A stretch of DNA of 14,709 nucleotides. Source: JBFEUI01 sp041547565 (GTDB taxonomy: Bacteria; Pseudomonadota; Gammaproteobacteria; Thiohalomonadales; Thiohalomonadaceae). The translations under genes and the position numbers were made by a program. Position 1 is the stretch's first letter. The number at the start of each line of letters is the position of its first letter. Shown here in pieces: positions 5,533 through 12,594 of this stretch. Under the pieces are notes generated by a model. That model searched no databases. It saw only the letters and a list, made by a program, of their open reading frames with translations, and was not told where the DNA came from. The stretch is taken from positions 1-14,709 of the forward strand of contig JBFEUI010000070.1 of assembly GCA_041547565.1 (NCBI GenBank), given 5' to 3'.

Positions 5533-6262
5533 CCTGTTTCAGCCGTTCACTCCAGAACAGGCTCGCCCCGGCCACCGCGGTGGGCATGACCAGGAAGTTG
5601 AGGATCGGCGTCATGGTGGCGACCAGGGTCAGCCCGCCAAATCCCAGTGAAGTGAAACGCACGCTGCGCAGGCGCCGTCTCTGTTCCGCCGCTTTCAGGC
5701 CGTGATTGCCCATCGGATAGTCGGTGTATTCGACCGCCAGCATCCAGGCGCTGAACAGTGCCCAGAGAAAAGGGGCGAAGAGGTTGGCGACGGGGATCCA
5801 GAACAGGATCAGCAGCGGAATGGCCCAGACGACGTAATAGCCCAGTTTGCGCAGTTCATCCATGATCGCCGCGGGCGCGTTTTTTATCGCGCCGGCAAGA
5901 CTCTCGCCCGAGGGTGGGGCCTCGCCGCCGAGGTGACATTCCACCGCCTCGGCCAACAGGCCGTTGAAGGGGGCGGCGATCAGGTTGGCGACAATGGTGA
6001 AAGAGAAAAACAGCACCAGTGCCGCCGCCAGCCCAAACACCAGCCACAGCAACCAGTAAAGCCAGGCGAGCCAGTCGGGCAGGGTGGGCAGCCAGGCATC
6101 GATCAGCGCCCCGAACTGGCCGGCCAGCACCCAGAACAGCAGGCTGAACACCAGGACGTTGATGAGCAGCGGGATGGCGACAAAGCGCTTAACCCCATGG
6201 GCGGTGAGCAACTTCAGACCGCGAATGAGGTACCCGGCACCGATAAGGGGTTGACTGAGCAT
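5528..6262 (-). CDS. cysZ: Sulfate transporter CysZ (EI24-family inner-membrane protein)
   Basis: A 244-residue integral membrane protein of the CysZ/EI24 family, which brings sulfate into the cytoplasm for cysteine synthesis. Hydrophobic segments lie at about 26-48, 64-98, 143-178 and 205-236. Family-specific stretches resemble E. coli CysZ: RFVAIPLLINVLVFS (26-40), NLIAAPFNGLLAEAVE (93-108), LWALFSAWMLAVEYTDYP (166-183) and TMTPILNFLVMPTAVAGAS (216-234). The ATG at 6262 has GGAG about 9 nt upstream. Its 5' leader has a GTTAAG/CTTAAC inverted pair (6265-6270, 6289-6294) with the ribosome site in the loop; this may be chance. The next gene upstream on the same strand is the FGGY kinase, but the 283-bp repeat-rich spacer makes co-transcription unlikely. 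No other sulfur-assimilation gene is in view. Confidence 0.94.
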   Translation of the reverse strand: MLSQPLIGAGYLIRGLKLLTAHGVKRFVAIPLLINVLVFSLLFWVLAGQFGALIDAWLPTLPDWLAWLYWLLWLVFGLAAALVLFFSFTIVANLIAAPFNGLLAEAVECHLGGEAPPSGESLAGAIKNAPAAIMDELRKLGYYVVWAIPLLILFWIPVANLFAPFLWALFSAWMLAVEYTDYPMGNHGLKAAEQRRRLRSVRFTSLGFGGLTLVATMTPILNFLVMPTAVAGASLFWSERLKQA

Positions 6263-6333
6263 TTGTTAAGGCTCCGTTAGTATTTGGACTTAACGAATAG
6301 GGTAAAGGTTGGGGCGTGTACAGAACAAGAGAA

Positions 6334-6354
6334 GTGAAGCGTGAAAGGTGAAAA
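6334..6354 (+). repeat. Three degenerate tandem copies of a 7-bp GTGAARV unit
   Basis: GTGAAGC, GTGAAAG and GTGAAAA follow head to tail at 6334-6354 in the spacer upstream of cysZ. Like the GAGGAAA array at 61-102, the unit is 7 bp and purine-rich on the plus strand. With so few and imperfect copies, this alone could be chance; it is listed because two more arrays of similar type occur in the window. Confidence 0.5.
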
Positions 6355-6359
6355 AGGAT

Positions 6360-6417
6360 ATAGGGCGCCCCGTGGGCGCCGTGGCAGAATCGTGATGGCG
6401 GGCACGGCCCGCCCTAT
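6360..6417. repeat. REP-like palindromic element (nested hairpins)
   Basis: An outer inverted repeat, ATAGGGCG (6360-6367) with CGCCCTAT (6410-6417), encloses two GC-rich hairpins: GGCGCCC (6364-6370) with GGGCGCC (6374-6380), loop CGT; and GGCGGGC (6397-6403) with GCCCGCC (6407-6413), loop ACG. The paired-palindrome layout in a spacer resembles dispersed REP/BIME-type elements, and the GGGCGGGC-x3-GCCCGCCC core is of a kind often dispersed in proteobacterial spacers. In place it would also act as a transcript 3' structure for the FGGY kinase gene. Whether other copies exist cannot be judged from one window. Confidence 0.65.
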
Positions 6418-6482
6418 GGGCTGTTTTGCCGATCAGGGTAATGGTTGAAACGCGGGGTGTGAAGGGTAAGGGCTCGGGGAAC

Positions 6483-6514
6483 AGGTGAATAGGTGAGTGG
6501 GTGAGTGGGTGAGT
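6483..6514 (+). repeat. Four tandem copies of 8-bp RGGTGART
   Basis: AGGTGAAT, AGGTGAGT, GGGTGAGT and GGGTGAGT follow head to tail at 6483-6514, about 30 bp past the FGGY kinase stop codon. The last two copies are identical and the outer ones drift, as in a slippage array. A minus-strand open frame across it gives a low-complexity Thr/His/Pro peptide that I do not accept as a gene. Confidence 0.85.
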
Positions 6515-6545
6515 AGGAAGATTTAATAGAGGCCACAGAGGCCGC

Positions 6546-7832
6546 TCAACCATTCACCCCCTTTCTCGCCAGCAGTGCGCTGCCATAGGCCGCCTCGCCA
6601 TGCCGGGCGGGCAGCATGGGTACTCCGAGCATACGTCCGCGAATCGCCGTCCATGCCGGGTTGGCCGCCCCGCCGCCGCAGCTGCGCACCGATGCGGGGT
6701 AGGGGGCTCCGAGCTGTGCCAGCAGCCGGTAGCCCTGCAGCTCGATCGCGGCGATGCCCTCGAGCATACCCTGGAAAAACAGTCTATCGTCATCCGGCCG
6801 CGGGGCGAGGCGTGGGGGCCGCTGCGGATCGTTGAACGGAAAGCGTTCACCGGGGCCTGGCAGGGGGTAGTAGTCGAGCCCGGTCGGTCTGTCGGGATCG
6901 ATAAGGAGCGTCATTGCCGCCATCGCCCCGTCGCTGAAGTACTGGCGCAACACCGCACCGCCTGAATTGGATGCGCCGCCGACCAGCCACAGCCTGTCGA
7001 AGGGTTGGCTGTAGACTCCGAACTCGGGGGCACAGACAGGCGCTTCAGACAATACCTTCAGCACCAGCGTGGATCCCAGTGAGGTGACGGCTTCACCGGG
7101 AATGCGGGCGCCGGCGGCGATAAAGGCGGCGGTCGAGTCGGTGGTACCGGCGCAGATCACCAGATCCGCGGGCAGGCCCAGGCCGCTGGCCATGGCCGCA
7201 TCGATGGTACCGAGCGGTGTGCCGGCGGGTACCACACCGGGCAGCAGGCCCTTGGGCAGATCCAGTCCCTGCAGCCATGCCGGCCACTCGTTGTTTATCG
7301 CATCCCACCCCAGCTTCAGGGCATTGTTGCTGTCCATGGCTGCACGGCGACCCAACAGACGGTGCAGCAGCCAGTCGCTCTGGCTGTGCACCCGCAGCTC
7401 GCCCTCATCCTCCGGTAGCAGCCGCAGGGTCTTCGCCAGTCCCGAAGCGACGCCCCGGGCCGCTGAGTCGTCGGGGGCAAGTTCGGTGATGCGTGCGGCC
7501 TCCAGGGTCGAGGCGCTGTCGCTGTACATCAGCGCCATGCCCTGCGGCACCAGCTTGCTGTCGGCCAGCAGCACCGTGCCGGAGGTGCCGTCGATGCTCA
7601 GCGCCTTAAGCGTGCTGCGTTGCACATGGCTGAGCTTTTCCAGCAGCCCCAACAGTAGCCGTTGCAGGGCGCTCCACCATAGTGTCGGGTCCTGGGACAC
7701 CTCGGCTCGATGTATCCGGGGGGCGGGGAGTTCAAGGGCGTGTTCTGCCAGTATGGCCCCCGAGCCATCCACCACGCAGGCACGGCAGCCGGAGGTGCCG
7801 AAGTCGATACCGATGAAGCTCGAATTGTTCAC
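6546..7832 (-). CDS. FGGY-family sugar kinase, probable D-ribulose kinase
   Basis: A 428-residue FGGY kinase, short for the family (xylulokinase and glycerol kinase are about 500), matching the length of the Synechococcus PSK / Arabidopsis XK-1 branch, which phosphorylates D-ribulose to ribulose-5-phosphate. Phosphate-1 loop GIDFGTSG has D10, T13 and S14; sugar-site region SIDGTSGTVLL is at 79-89; catalytic base D232 lies in CAGTTDS. HNALKLGY-like NNALKLGW, GEAVTSLGST, GGASNSGG and GLDYYPLPGPGERFP are branch-specific stretches. The late CGGGA motif (SCGGGAANPAW) binds ATP in the family. The start is GTG at 7832-7830, with AGG about 9 nt upstream and the loop beginning at residue 8. No sugar transporter or isomerase adjoins it. 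Substrate is inferred from family resemblance; a generic xylulokinase label would probably be less accurate. Confidence 0.88.
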   Translation of the reverse strand: MNNSSFIGIDFGTSGCRACVVDGSGAILAEHALELPAPRIHRAEVSQDPTLWWSALQRLLLGLLEKLSHVQRSTLKALSIDGTSGTVLLADSKLVPQGMALMYSDSASTLEAARITELAPDDSAARGVASGLAKTLRLLPEDEGELRVHSQSDWLLHRLLGRRAAMDSNNALKLGWDAINNEWPAWLQGLDLPKGLLPGVVPAGTPLGTIDAAMASGLGLPADLVICAGTTDSTAAFIAAGARIPGEAVTSLGSTLVLKVLSEAPVCAPEFGVYSQPFDRLWLVGGASNSGGAVLRQYFSDGAMAAMTLLIDPDRPTGLDYYPLPGPGERFPFNDPQRPPRLAPRPDDDRLFFQGMLEGIAAIELQGYRLLAQLGAPYPASVRSCGGGAANPAWTAIRGRMLGVPMLPARHGEAAYGSALLARKGVNG

Positions 7833-7876
7833 GCGATTTACCTAAGATCTGTTTATCTGTGATCGGGAGTGAACAT
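7833..7876. promoter_or_regulatory. 44-bp divergent spacer, kinase/lipoprotein
   Basis: Only 44 bp separate the divergent starts, and they hold both ribosome sites: plus-strand GGGAG at 7864-7868 for the lipoprotein, and minus-strand AGG at 7843-7841 for the kinase. Two ordinary promoters do not fit here, so at least one must overlap the opposite gene's 5' coding region. I cannot identify -10/-35 boxes with confidence. Confidence 0.4.
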
Positions 7877-8440
7877 ATGCGTTTCAAACAACTATTGCCT
7901 GTCGCCGTGGCGCTGCTCACCGCCTGCCAGCAGGCGCCGGTGAAGGACGAGAATTCCCCCCTGTCGCGCCTCCCGGTCGGGAGCAGGATAACACTTGAGC
8001 GGGAACTGGTCGTTCCGGAGGGGCACAGCCGGGTCTTTCTTCAGCGTGGCAAGGTGGTGGCCAAAACCCGCCTCAACCAGTACCGGCCACACTGCAATTT
8101 CGAGATTCAGGCGGTCAGCACCGGTGAGAGCAGGATTGAGCCCGACACCTTTACGGTGACCGGCTTCATGGAGGATGACGAGGCGATTGTGCGGCGGATG
8201 CGGCCGCAGGGTAATGCCTTGCGCCATGTCGAGTTCAGGGCCGTGGATGACAACAGCATGCCCCTGTTACTGTCGCGCTTTGTACGCTACACGCTCCATT
8301 CAGCACGCCAACCCGGTGTGATGCGCCTTACCTGCCACGGCGGTTTTGCCGATCCGGCTGAGTTGGAGGCACCGGGCATCAGCGACATCCGCCGGGCACT
8401 TCGTGGCTATGCCACCCTAAGCCTGCATGCGGCCATTTAA
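7877..8440 (+). CDS. Predicted lipoprotein of unknown function
   Basis: A 187-residue protein I do not recognise by function. Residues 1-17 are a lipoprotein signal: MRFK, a hydrophobic stretch, and the lipobox LTAC ending at C17. Gln follows the cysteine at +2, which favours outer-membrane sorting. The mature part is soluble-looking and probably beta-rich, with a conserved-looking block from about 45 to 80 (VVPEGHSRVFLQRGKVV, then NQYRPHCNFEIQAV). C73 and C153 could form a disulfide in the periplasm. The ATG at 7877 was preferred over the GTG at 7859 because it starts directly at the signal peptide and has GGGAG 8 nt upstream. It is convergent with queF (15-bp gap) and divergent from the kinase. 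It has the look of a conserved gammaproteobacterial hypothetical; neighbours give no functional clue. Confidence 0.85.
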   Translation: MRFKQLLPVAVALLTACQQAPVKDENSPLSRLPVGSRITLERELVVPEGHSRVFLQRGKVVAKTRLNQYRPHCNFEIQAVSTGESRIEPDTFTVTGFMEDDEAIVRRMRPQGNALRHVEFRAVDDNSMPLLLSRFVRYTLHSARQPGVMRLTCHGGFADPAELEAPGISDIRRALRGYATLSLHAAI

Positions 8441-8455
8441 CGGCCCAAAAGCAAG

Positions 8456-8845
8456 TTAGGGCAGCGTTACCGGCTGCGGTGCCTCCCAACCTTCCTTGCG
8501 GTGCTCGGCCACCACCGTGGTGTAGATGCCGCCGCGCACGTTGAACTTACCAGTTACCCGCATGAAGCGCGGTGCGCAGGCCTTGACGAAGTCATCCAGC
8601 ATGGTGTTGGTGACCTTCTCGTGGAAGGCCCCCTCATCACGGTATGACCACATGTAGAGCTTGAGGGATTTGAGTTCCAGGCACTGCTGATCCGGCACGT
8701 AGTCGATGTGGATGGTGGCGAAGTCCGGCTGCCCGGTTTTGGGGCAGAGGCAGGTGAACTCGGGGATGTCGATACGGATGGTGTAGTCGCGCTCCGGCAT
8801 CGGGTTGTCGAAGGTTTCCAAATCCTTACTTGGCTGGCTAGGCAT
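8456..8845 (-). CDS. queF: NADPH-dependent 7-cyano-7-deazaguanine (preQ0) reductase, short type
   Basis: QueF reduces the nitrile of preQ0 to the aminomethyl group of preQ1, a late step before queuosine insertion into tRNA. At 129 residues this is the single-domain (Bacillus-type) form, not the 280-residue E. coli form. The nucleophile is C34 in TCLCPKTGQPDF, with the catalytic aspartate at D41. The QueF motif is ELKSLKLY (57-64), and H75-E76 in AFHE contact the base. C32 is an extra cysteine. The ATG at 8845 was chosen because the family begins here and an AGAGA-type site precedes it; the frame stays open up to 9028 but that stretch is not protein-like. The lipoprotein gene converges on it and smc is divergent. 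The gluQRS gene, acting on the end product, is also in the window. Confidence 0.95.
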   Translation of the reverse strand: MPSQPSKDLETFDNPMPERDYTIRIDIPEFTCLCPKTGQPDFATIHIDYVPDQQCLELKSLKLYMWSYRDEGAFHEKVTNTMLDDFVKACAPRFMRVTGKFNVRGGIYTTVVAEHRKEGWEAPQPVTLP

Positions 8846-8879
8846 GATGTCTCTTTCGTGGTAGTTTTGACGGCCCGGA

Positions 8880-8908
8880 ATTGTAGCCGAAAATGGCCCG
8901 TTTAAGAA
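8880..8908 (-). promoter_or_regulatory. Candidate sigma-70 promoter for queF
   Basis: On the minus strand TTCTTA (8908-8903), a 17-bp spacer and TACAAT (8885-8880) precede the queF start by about 35 bp. The -10 matches consensus at five of six positions and the spacing is ideal; the -35 is poor. The short leader leaves no room for a preQ1 riboswitch. Confidence 0.35.
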
Positions 8909-9043
8909 TATGTACAACAGGGAGGGGAGCTTGCTGGATAGCGGTACAGTGTCATGGCCAGACCGGGTGAAACGAGACCTCTTTGACTGCTCCCAGGCAC
9001 TTCCTTGTTGCGTGACTAACCAGAACAAGATACTGATTTTTCT

Positions 9044-12000
9044 ATGCGTTTAAGCAAGATTAAACTTTCCGGATTCAAATCCTTTGTTGATCCCACCAGC
9101 GTGCCGCTGCCCAGCAACCTGACTGGCGTGGTCGGTCCGAACGGCTGTGGCAAGTCCAACATCATCGATGCGGTGCGCTGGGTGATGGGCGAGAGCTCGG
9201 CCAAGCACCTGCGCGGCGACTCGATGGCCGATGTGATCTTCAACGGCTCTACCTCGCGCAAGCCGGTGGGCCAAGCCTCCATCGAGCTTATCTTCGACAA
9301 CAGCGACGGCACCCTGACCGGTGAGTACGCCAAGTTCAACGAGATCTCCATCAAGCGCGTGGTCTCGCGCGACGGGCAGTCGCTCTACCACCTTAACGGG
9401 GCACGCTGTCGCCGCCGCGATATCACCGACATCTTCCTCGGCACCGGCCTCGGCCCGCGCAGCTACGCCATCATCGAGCAGGGGACCATCTCCCGCCTGA
9501 TCGAGGCCAAGCCGGAGGAGTTGCGGGTGTTTCTGGAGGAGGCCGCCGGCATCTCCAAGTACAAGGAGCGCCGCCGCGAGACCGAGAACCGCATTCGTCA
9601 CACCCGTGACAACCTCGACCGGCTCAACGACCTGCGTGAGGAACTGGACAAGCAGCTTACCCACCTGCAGCGTCAGGCCCGGACAGCGGAACGCTACAAG
9701 GAGCTGAAGCAGGAGGAGCGCATCCTCAAGGGGCAGCTTCAAACGCTGCGCTGGAAAAGCATCGATGTCGAGGCACGGGAGCGCGAGGGAATCATCCGTG
9801 AGAAGGAGACGGGGCTGGAGGCGCACATCGCCAAACAGCGCAGCGCCGAGGCCGAGATTGAGCGCCAGCGCGAGGCGCATGTCGAGGCGACCGAGCAGTT
9901 CAACACGGTACAGAGCGAGTTCTACCGCATCGGTGCCGATATCGCGCGCCTGGAACAGACAATCCAGCACGCAAAGGAACGTCACCAACAGCAACTGCAG
10001 GACCTGGAGCAGGTCGAGCGCTCCTGGAACGAGGCGCAGGAGCACCAGGATTCCGACCGGCGCAAGATAGACGAGCTGAATACCGCCATGGCCGAGCTGG
10101 AGCCGCAGCAACGGCAGATGCAGGAGGCCGCTGAACTTTCCTCAGCCCGGCTGCAGGAGGCGGAAGAGGCGATGCAGGACTGGCAGGGGCGCTGGGAGTC
10201 GTTCAACCAGAGTGCCGCCGAACCGTCACAGACCGCGCAGGTCGAGCGCGCCCGCATCCAGCACCTGGAACAGCAGGTCGACCAGCTCAAACAGCGCCTG
10301 ACGCGCATCGACGAGGAGAAGGCGAATCTTTCCGTCGAGCGGCTGGAGGAAGAGATCGCGCTGCTCAAGGAGCAGATCGCCGAAGAGGAACTGCACGCTG
10401 CCGCCCTGCAGGAGCGCAACAACGCCGCGGCCTTCCAGATATCCGAGCAGCGCGAGAAAAACCAGCAGCAACTCAACGAACTGGATCAGGTGCGCACCCA
10501 GCTGCAGCGTCAGCGCGGTCGCCACGCCTCCCTCGAGGCACTGCAACAGGCGGCGCTGGGCAAGGGCAAGGGGGCAGTGACCGACTGGCTGGCGCAGCAG
10601 GGGCTGGGTGAGGCGAGTCGGCTGGCCCAGGGTATCGAGGTTGATGAGGGCTGGGAGCATGCGCTGGAGTGTGTGCTGGGCTTTAACCTCGAGGCGGTCT
10701 GCGTGGATGGCATGGACCCGGTCGTGGGCATGCTCGGCAGCCTGCAGCACGGGGCACTGGCCCTGTTCGATATCAGCGTCCGGCAAAATGCCGTGGCGGG
10801 TGACAAGGGGCCCACCCTGCTCGACAAGGTACGCAGCGAGTGGCAGCTCGATTCGCTGCTCGCCGGGGTCTATGTGACCGATAGCCTGGAACAGGCGCTG
10901 GCCATGCGCGCTCGGTTGAGCGCCACTGAATCGGTGATTACCCGCGATGGGATCTGGCTTGGCCAGGGGTGGCTGCGTGTCGCCAGGGATGCCGATGACC
11001 GTGCCGGTGTGATCCACCGCGAGCAGGAATTGAAAGAGCTGGGCGATGAACTGGCACAGCTTGAACAGCAGGCCGAGCAGTTGCAGCAGTTGACGCAGGA
11101 CGGACGCAACCGCCTGGCAGAGCTTGAGTCCGAGCGCGAGGCGATACAGGGGCAGCTCAGCGAGGTCAACCGTCAGCGCGGCGATCACCAGTCCCAGCTG
11201 AGCGGCAAGCAGGCGCGTCTGGAACAGATCAACAGCCGCCGTGAACGGCTCGACAGTGAGACGGCCGATCTGCAGCGCCATATCGCCGAGGCGCAGGAGG
11301 GGATGGAGAGCGCGCGCGAGAGTCTGCACCAGGCCCTCTCCAGCATGGATGAACTGGGACAGCAGCGCGAGATACTGACACGCCAGCGTGACGAGGTGCG
11401 TGATGTCCTGGAACAGGCGCGGCAACAGGCGCGTGGCGATCGCGAGGCGGCCCATGAACTGACCCTCAAGCTGCAGACCGTGCGCACCGAACTGGAGACC
11501 ACCACCCAGGCACTGGCGCGTATGGACACCCAACTGGTGCAGCTGGCCGAACGGCGCGAGGAACTCAAGCTGGCGCTGAACCAGGGCGATTCGCCCATCG
11601 AGGAGAAGGGGCAGGAGCTTGAGGTGATGCTGGAGACGCGCATGGGGGTGGAGAATCGCCTGAACGAGGCACGCAAGGCGGTCGGTGATATCGACCATGC
11701 GCTGCGCGAACTGGAGTCCCAGCGCGGCAGCGCTGAAAAACAGACCCAGGGGGTACGCTCCGAACTCGACGGGCTGCGCATGGGCTGGCAGGAGCTGAAG
11801 GTCAGGCGCCAGACCCTGCAGGAGCAGGTCAGTGAGGCCGGATTTGATGTCCGGCAGCTGCTGCAGGAGCTGCCCGACGGTGCCGAGGTGAAAGGCTGGG
11901 AGAACCAGGTCGAGACGGTGGGGCAGCGGATCCAGCGCCTGGGCCCGATCAACCTGGCGGCCATCGAGGAGTACGAGCAGCAGTCGGAACGCAAGACCTA

Positions 12001-12553
12001 TCTGGATGCGCAAAACGAGGATTTGACCGAGGCGCTCGAGACGCTGGAAAACGCCATCCGCAAGATCGACCGCGAGACGCGCACCCGCTTCAAGGAGACC
12101 TTCGATCTGGTGAACAAGGGGCTGCAGGAGAAATTCCCGCGCCTGTTCGGCGGCGGCCACGCCTACCTGGATTTGACCGGGGAAGACCTGCTCGATACCG
12201 GGGTGACGGTGATGGCTCGTCCGCCGGGCAAACGCAACTCCACCATCCACCTGCTCTCGGGCGGGGAGAAGGCGCTGACCGCGGTGGCGCTGGTGTTTGC
12301 CATCTTCGAACTGAATCCCTCGCCGTTCTGCATGCTGGACGAGGTGGATGCACCGCTGGACGAGGCCAACGTGGGCCGTTTCTGCAACCTGGTGCGTGAG
12401 ATGTCAGAGCAGGTACAGTTTATTTTCATCACCCACAACAAGACCACCATGGAGCTGGCCAACCAGCTTGCCGGCGTGACGATGCATGAGCCGGGTGTCT
12501 CGCGCATGGTTTCCGTCGACGTTGAAGAGGCCGTGGAGCTGGCAGCTGTCTGA
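9044..12553 (+). CDS. smc: Chromosome segregation ATPase Smc
   Basis: A full-length 1169-residue bacterial Smc. It dimerises through its hinge and, with ScpA/ScpB, organises and resolves the chromosome. Domains: N-terminal ATPase half with Walker A GPNGCGKSN (31-39); first coiled coil about 170-500, rich in Glu, Gln and Arg; hinge about 505-655; second coiled coil about 660-1010; C-terminal ATPase half with the ABC signature LLSGGEKAL (1070-1078) and Walker B CMLDEVDAP with D1099 and E1100. All catalytic motifs are intact. The ATG at 9044 gives the family's exact N-terminus (MRLSKIKLSGFKSFVDPT), though no strong ribosome site precedes it. It is divergent from queF (198 bp). No clear promoter was found; GATACT at 9029-9034 is a weak -10 candidate. 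smc, zipA and ligA are closely spaced and probably an operon. Presence of Smc excludes MukB-type Enterobacterales. Confidence 0.98.
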   Translation: MRLSKIKLSGFKSFVDPTSVPLPSNLTGVVGPNGCGKSNIIDAVRWVMGESSAKHLRGDSMADVIFNGSTSRKPVGQASIELIFDNSDGTLTGEYAKFNEISIKRVVSRDGQSLYHLNGARCRRRDITDIFLGTGLGPRSYAIIEQGTISRLIEAKPEELRVFLEEAAGISKYKERRRETENRIRHTRDNLDRLNDLREELDKQLTHLQRQARTAERYKELKQEERILKGQLQTLRWKSIDVEAREREGIIREKETGLEAHIAKQRSAEAEIERQREAHVEATEQFNTVQSEFYRIGADIARLEQTIQHAKERHQQQLQDLEQVERSWNEAQEHQDSDRRKIDELNTAMAELEPQQRQMQEAAELSSARLQEAEEAMQDWQGRWESFNQSAAEPSQTAQVERARIQHLEQQVDQLKQRLTRIDEEKANLSVERLEEEIALLKEQIAEEELHAAALQERNNAAAFQISEQREKNQQQLNELDQVRTQLQRQRGRHASLEALQQAALGKGKGAVTDWLAQQGLGEASRLAQGIEVDEGWEHALECVLGFNLEAVCVDGMDPVVGMLGSLQHGALALFDISVRQNAVAGDKGPTLLDKVRSEWQLDSLLAGVYVTDSLEQALAMRARLSATESVITRDGIWLGQGWLRVARDADDRAGVIHREQELKELGDELAQLEQQAEQLQQLTQDGRNRLAELESEREAIQGQLSEVNRQRGDHQSQLSGKQARLEQINSRRERLDSETADLQRHIAEAQEGMESARESLHQALSSMDELGQQREILTRQRDEVRDVLEQARQQARGDREAAHELTLKLQTVRTELETTTQALARMDTQLVQLAERREELKLALNQGDSPIEEKGQELEVMLETRMGVENRLNEARKAVGDIDHALRELESQRGSAEKQTQGVRSELDGLRMGWQELKVRRQTLQEQVSEAGFDVRQLLQELPDGAEVKGWENQVETVGQRIQRLGPINLAAIEEYEQQSERKTYLDAQNEDLTEALETLENAIRKIDRETRTRFKETFDLVNKGLQEKFPRLFGGGHAYLDLTGEDLLDTGVTVMARPPGKRNSTIHLLSGGEKALTAVALVFAIFELNPSPFCMLDEVDAPLDEANVGRFCNLVREMSEQVQFIFITHNKTTMELANQLAGVTMHEPGVSRMVSVDVEEAVELAAV

Positions 12554-12594
12554 TATACGATGATGAATATCTGTCTTTATATCGCGGGTGCACG

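Noticed and set aside
6290..6553. An 87-codon minus-strand open frame in the repeat-rich spacer
   Set aside because: It translates the 8-bp tandem array and palindromic element; composition is low-complexity and there is no ribosome site I trust.
7069..7845. A 258-codon plus-strand open frame opposite the FGGY kinase
   Set aside because: It lies antisense to conserved kinase motifs (GTTDS, phosphate loop) and is Ser/Arg/Pro-rich as expected for a GC-rich shadow frame.
8846..8879. preQ1 riboswitch upstream of queF
   Set aside because: The leader after the candidate promoter is only about 35 nt and shows no pseudoknot-like C-rich loop or A-rich tail.
8846..9028. Upstream extension of queF (61 extra residues)
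   Set aside because: The family N-terminus begins at 8845 with a ribosome site; the extension has no similarity and covers the likely promoter.
9050..10111. A 353-codon minus-strand open frame over the smc start
   Set aside because: Shadow of the conserved ATPase and first coiled-coil coding sequence; it covers the Walker A region of smc and has no family resemblance.
10226..12250. A 674-codon open frame on the minus strand inside smc
   Set aside because: It is antisense to a GC-rich coiled-coil gene whose Glu/Gln/Leu codons read as Leu/Gln-rich on the other strand. The smc frame is unmistakable across it, and the antisense product has no recognisable domain.
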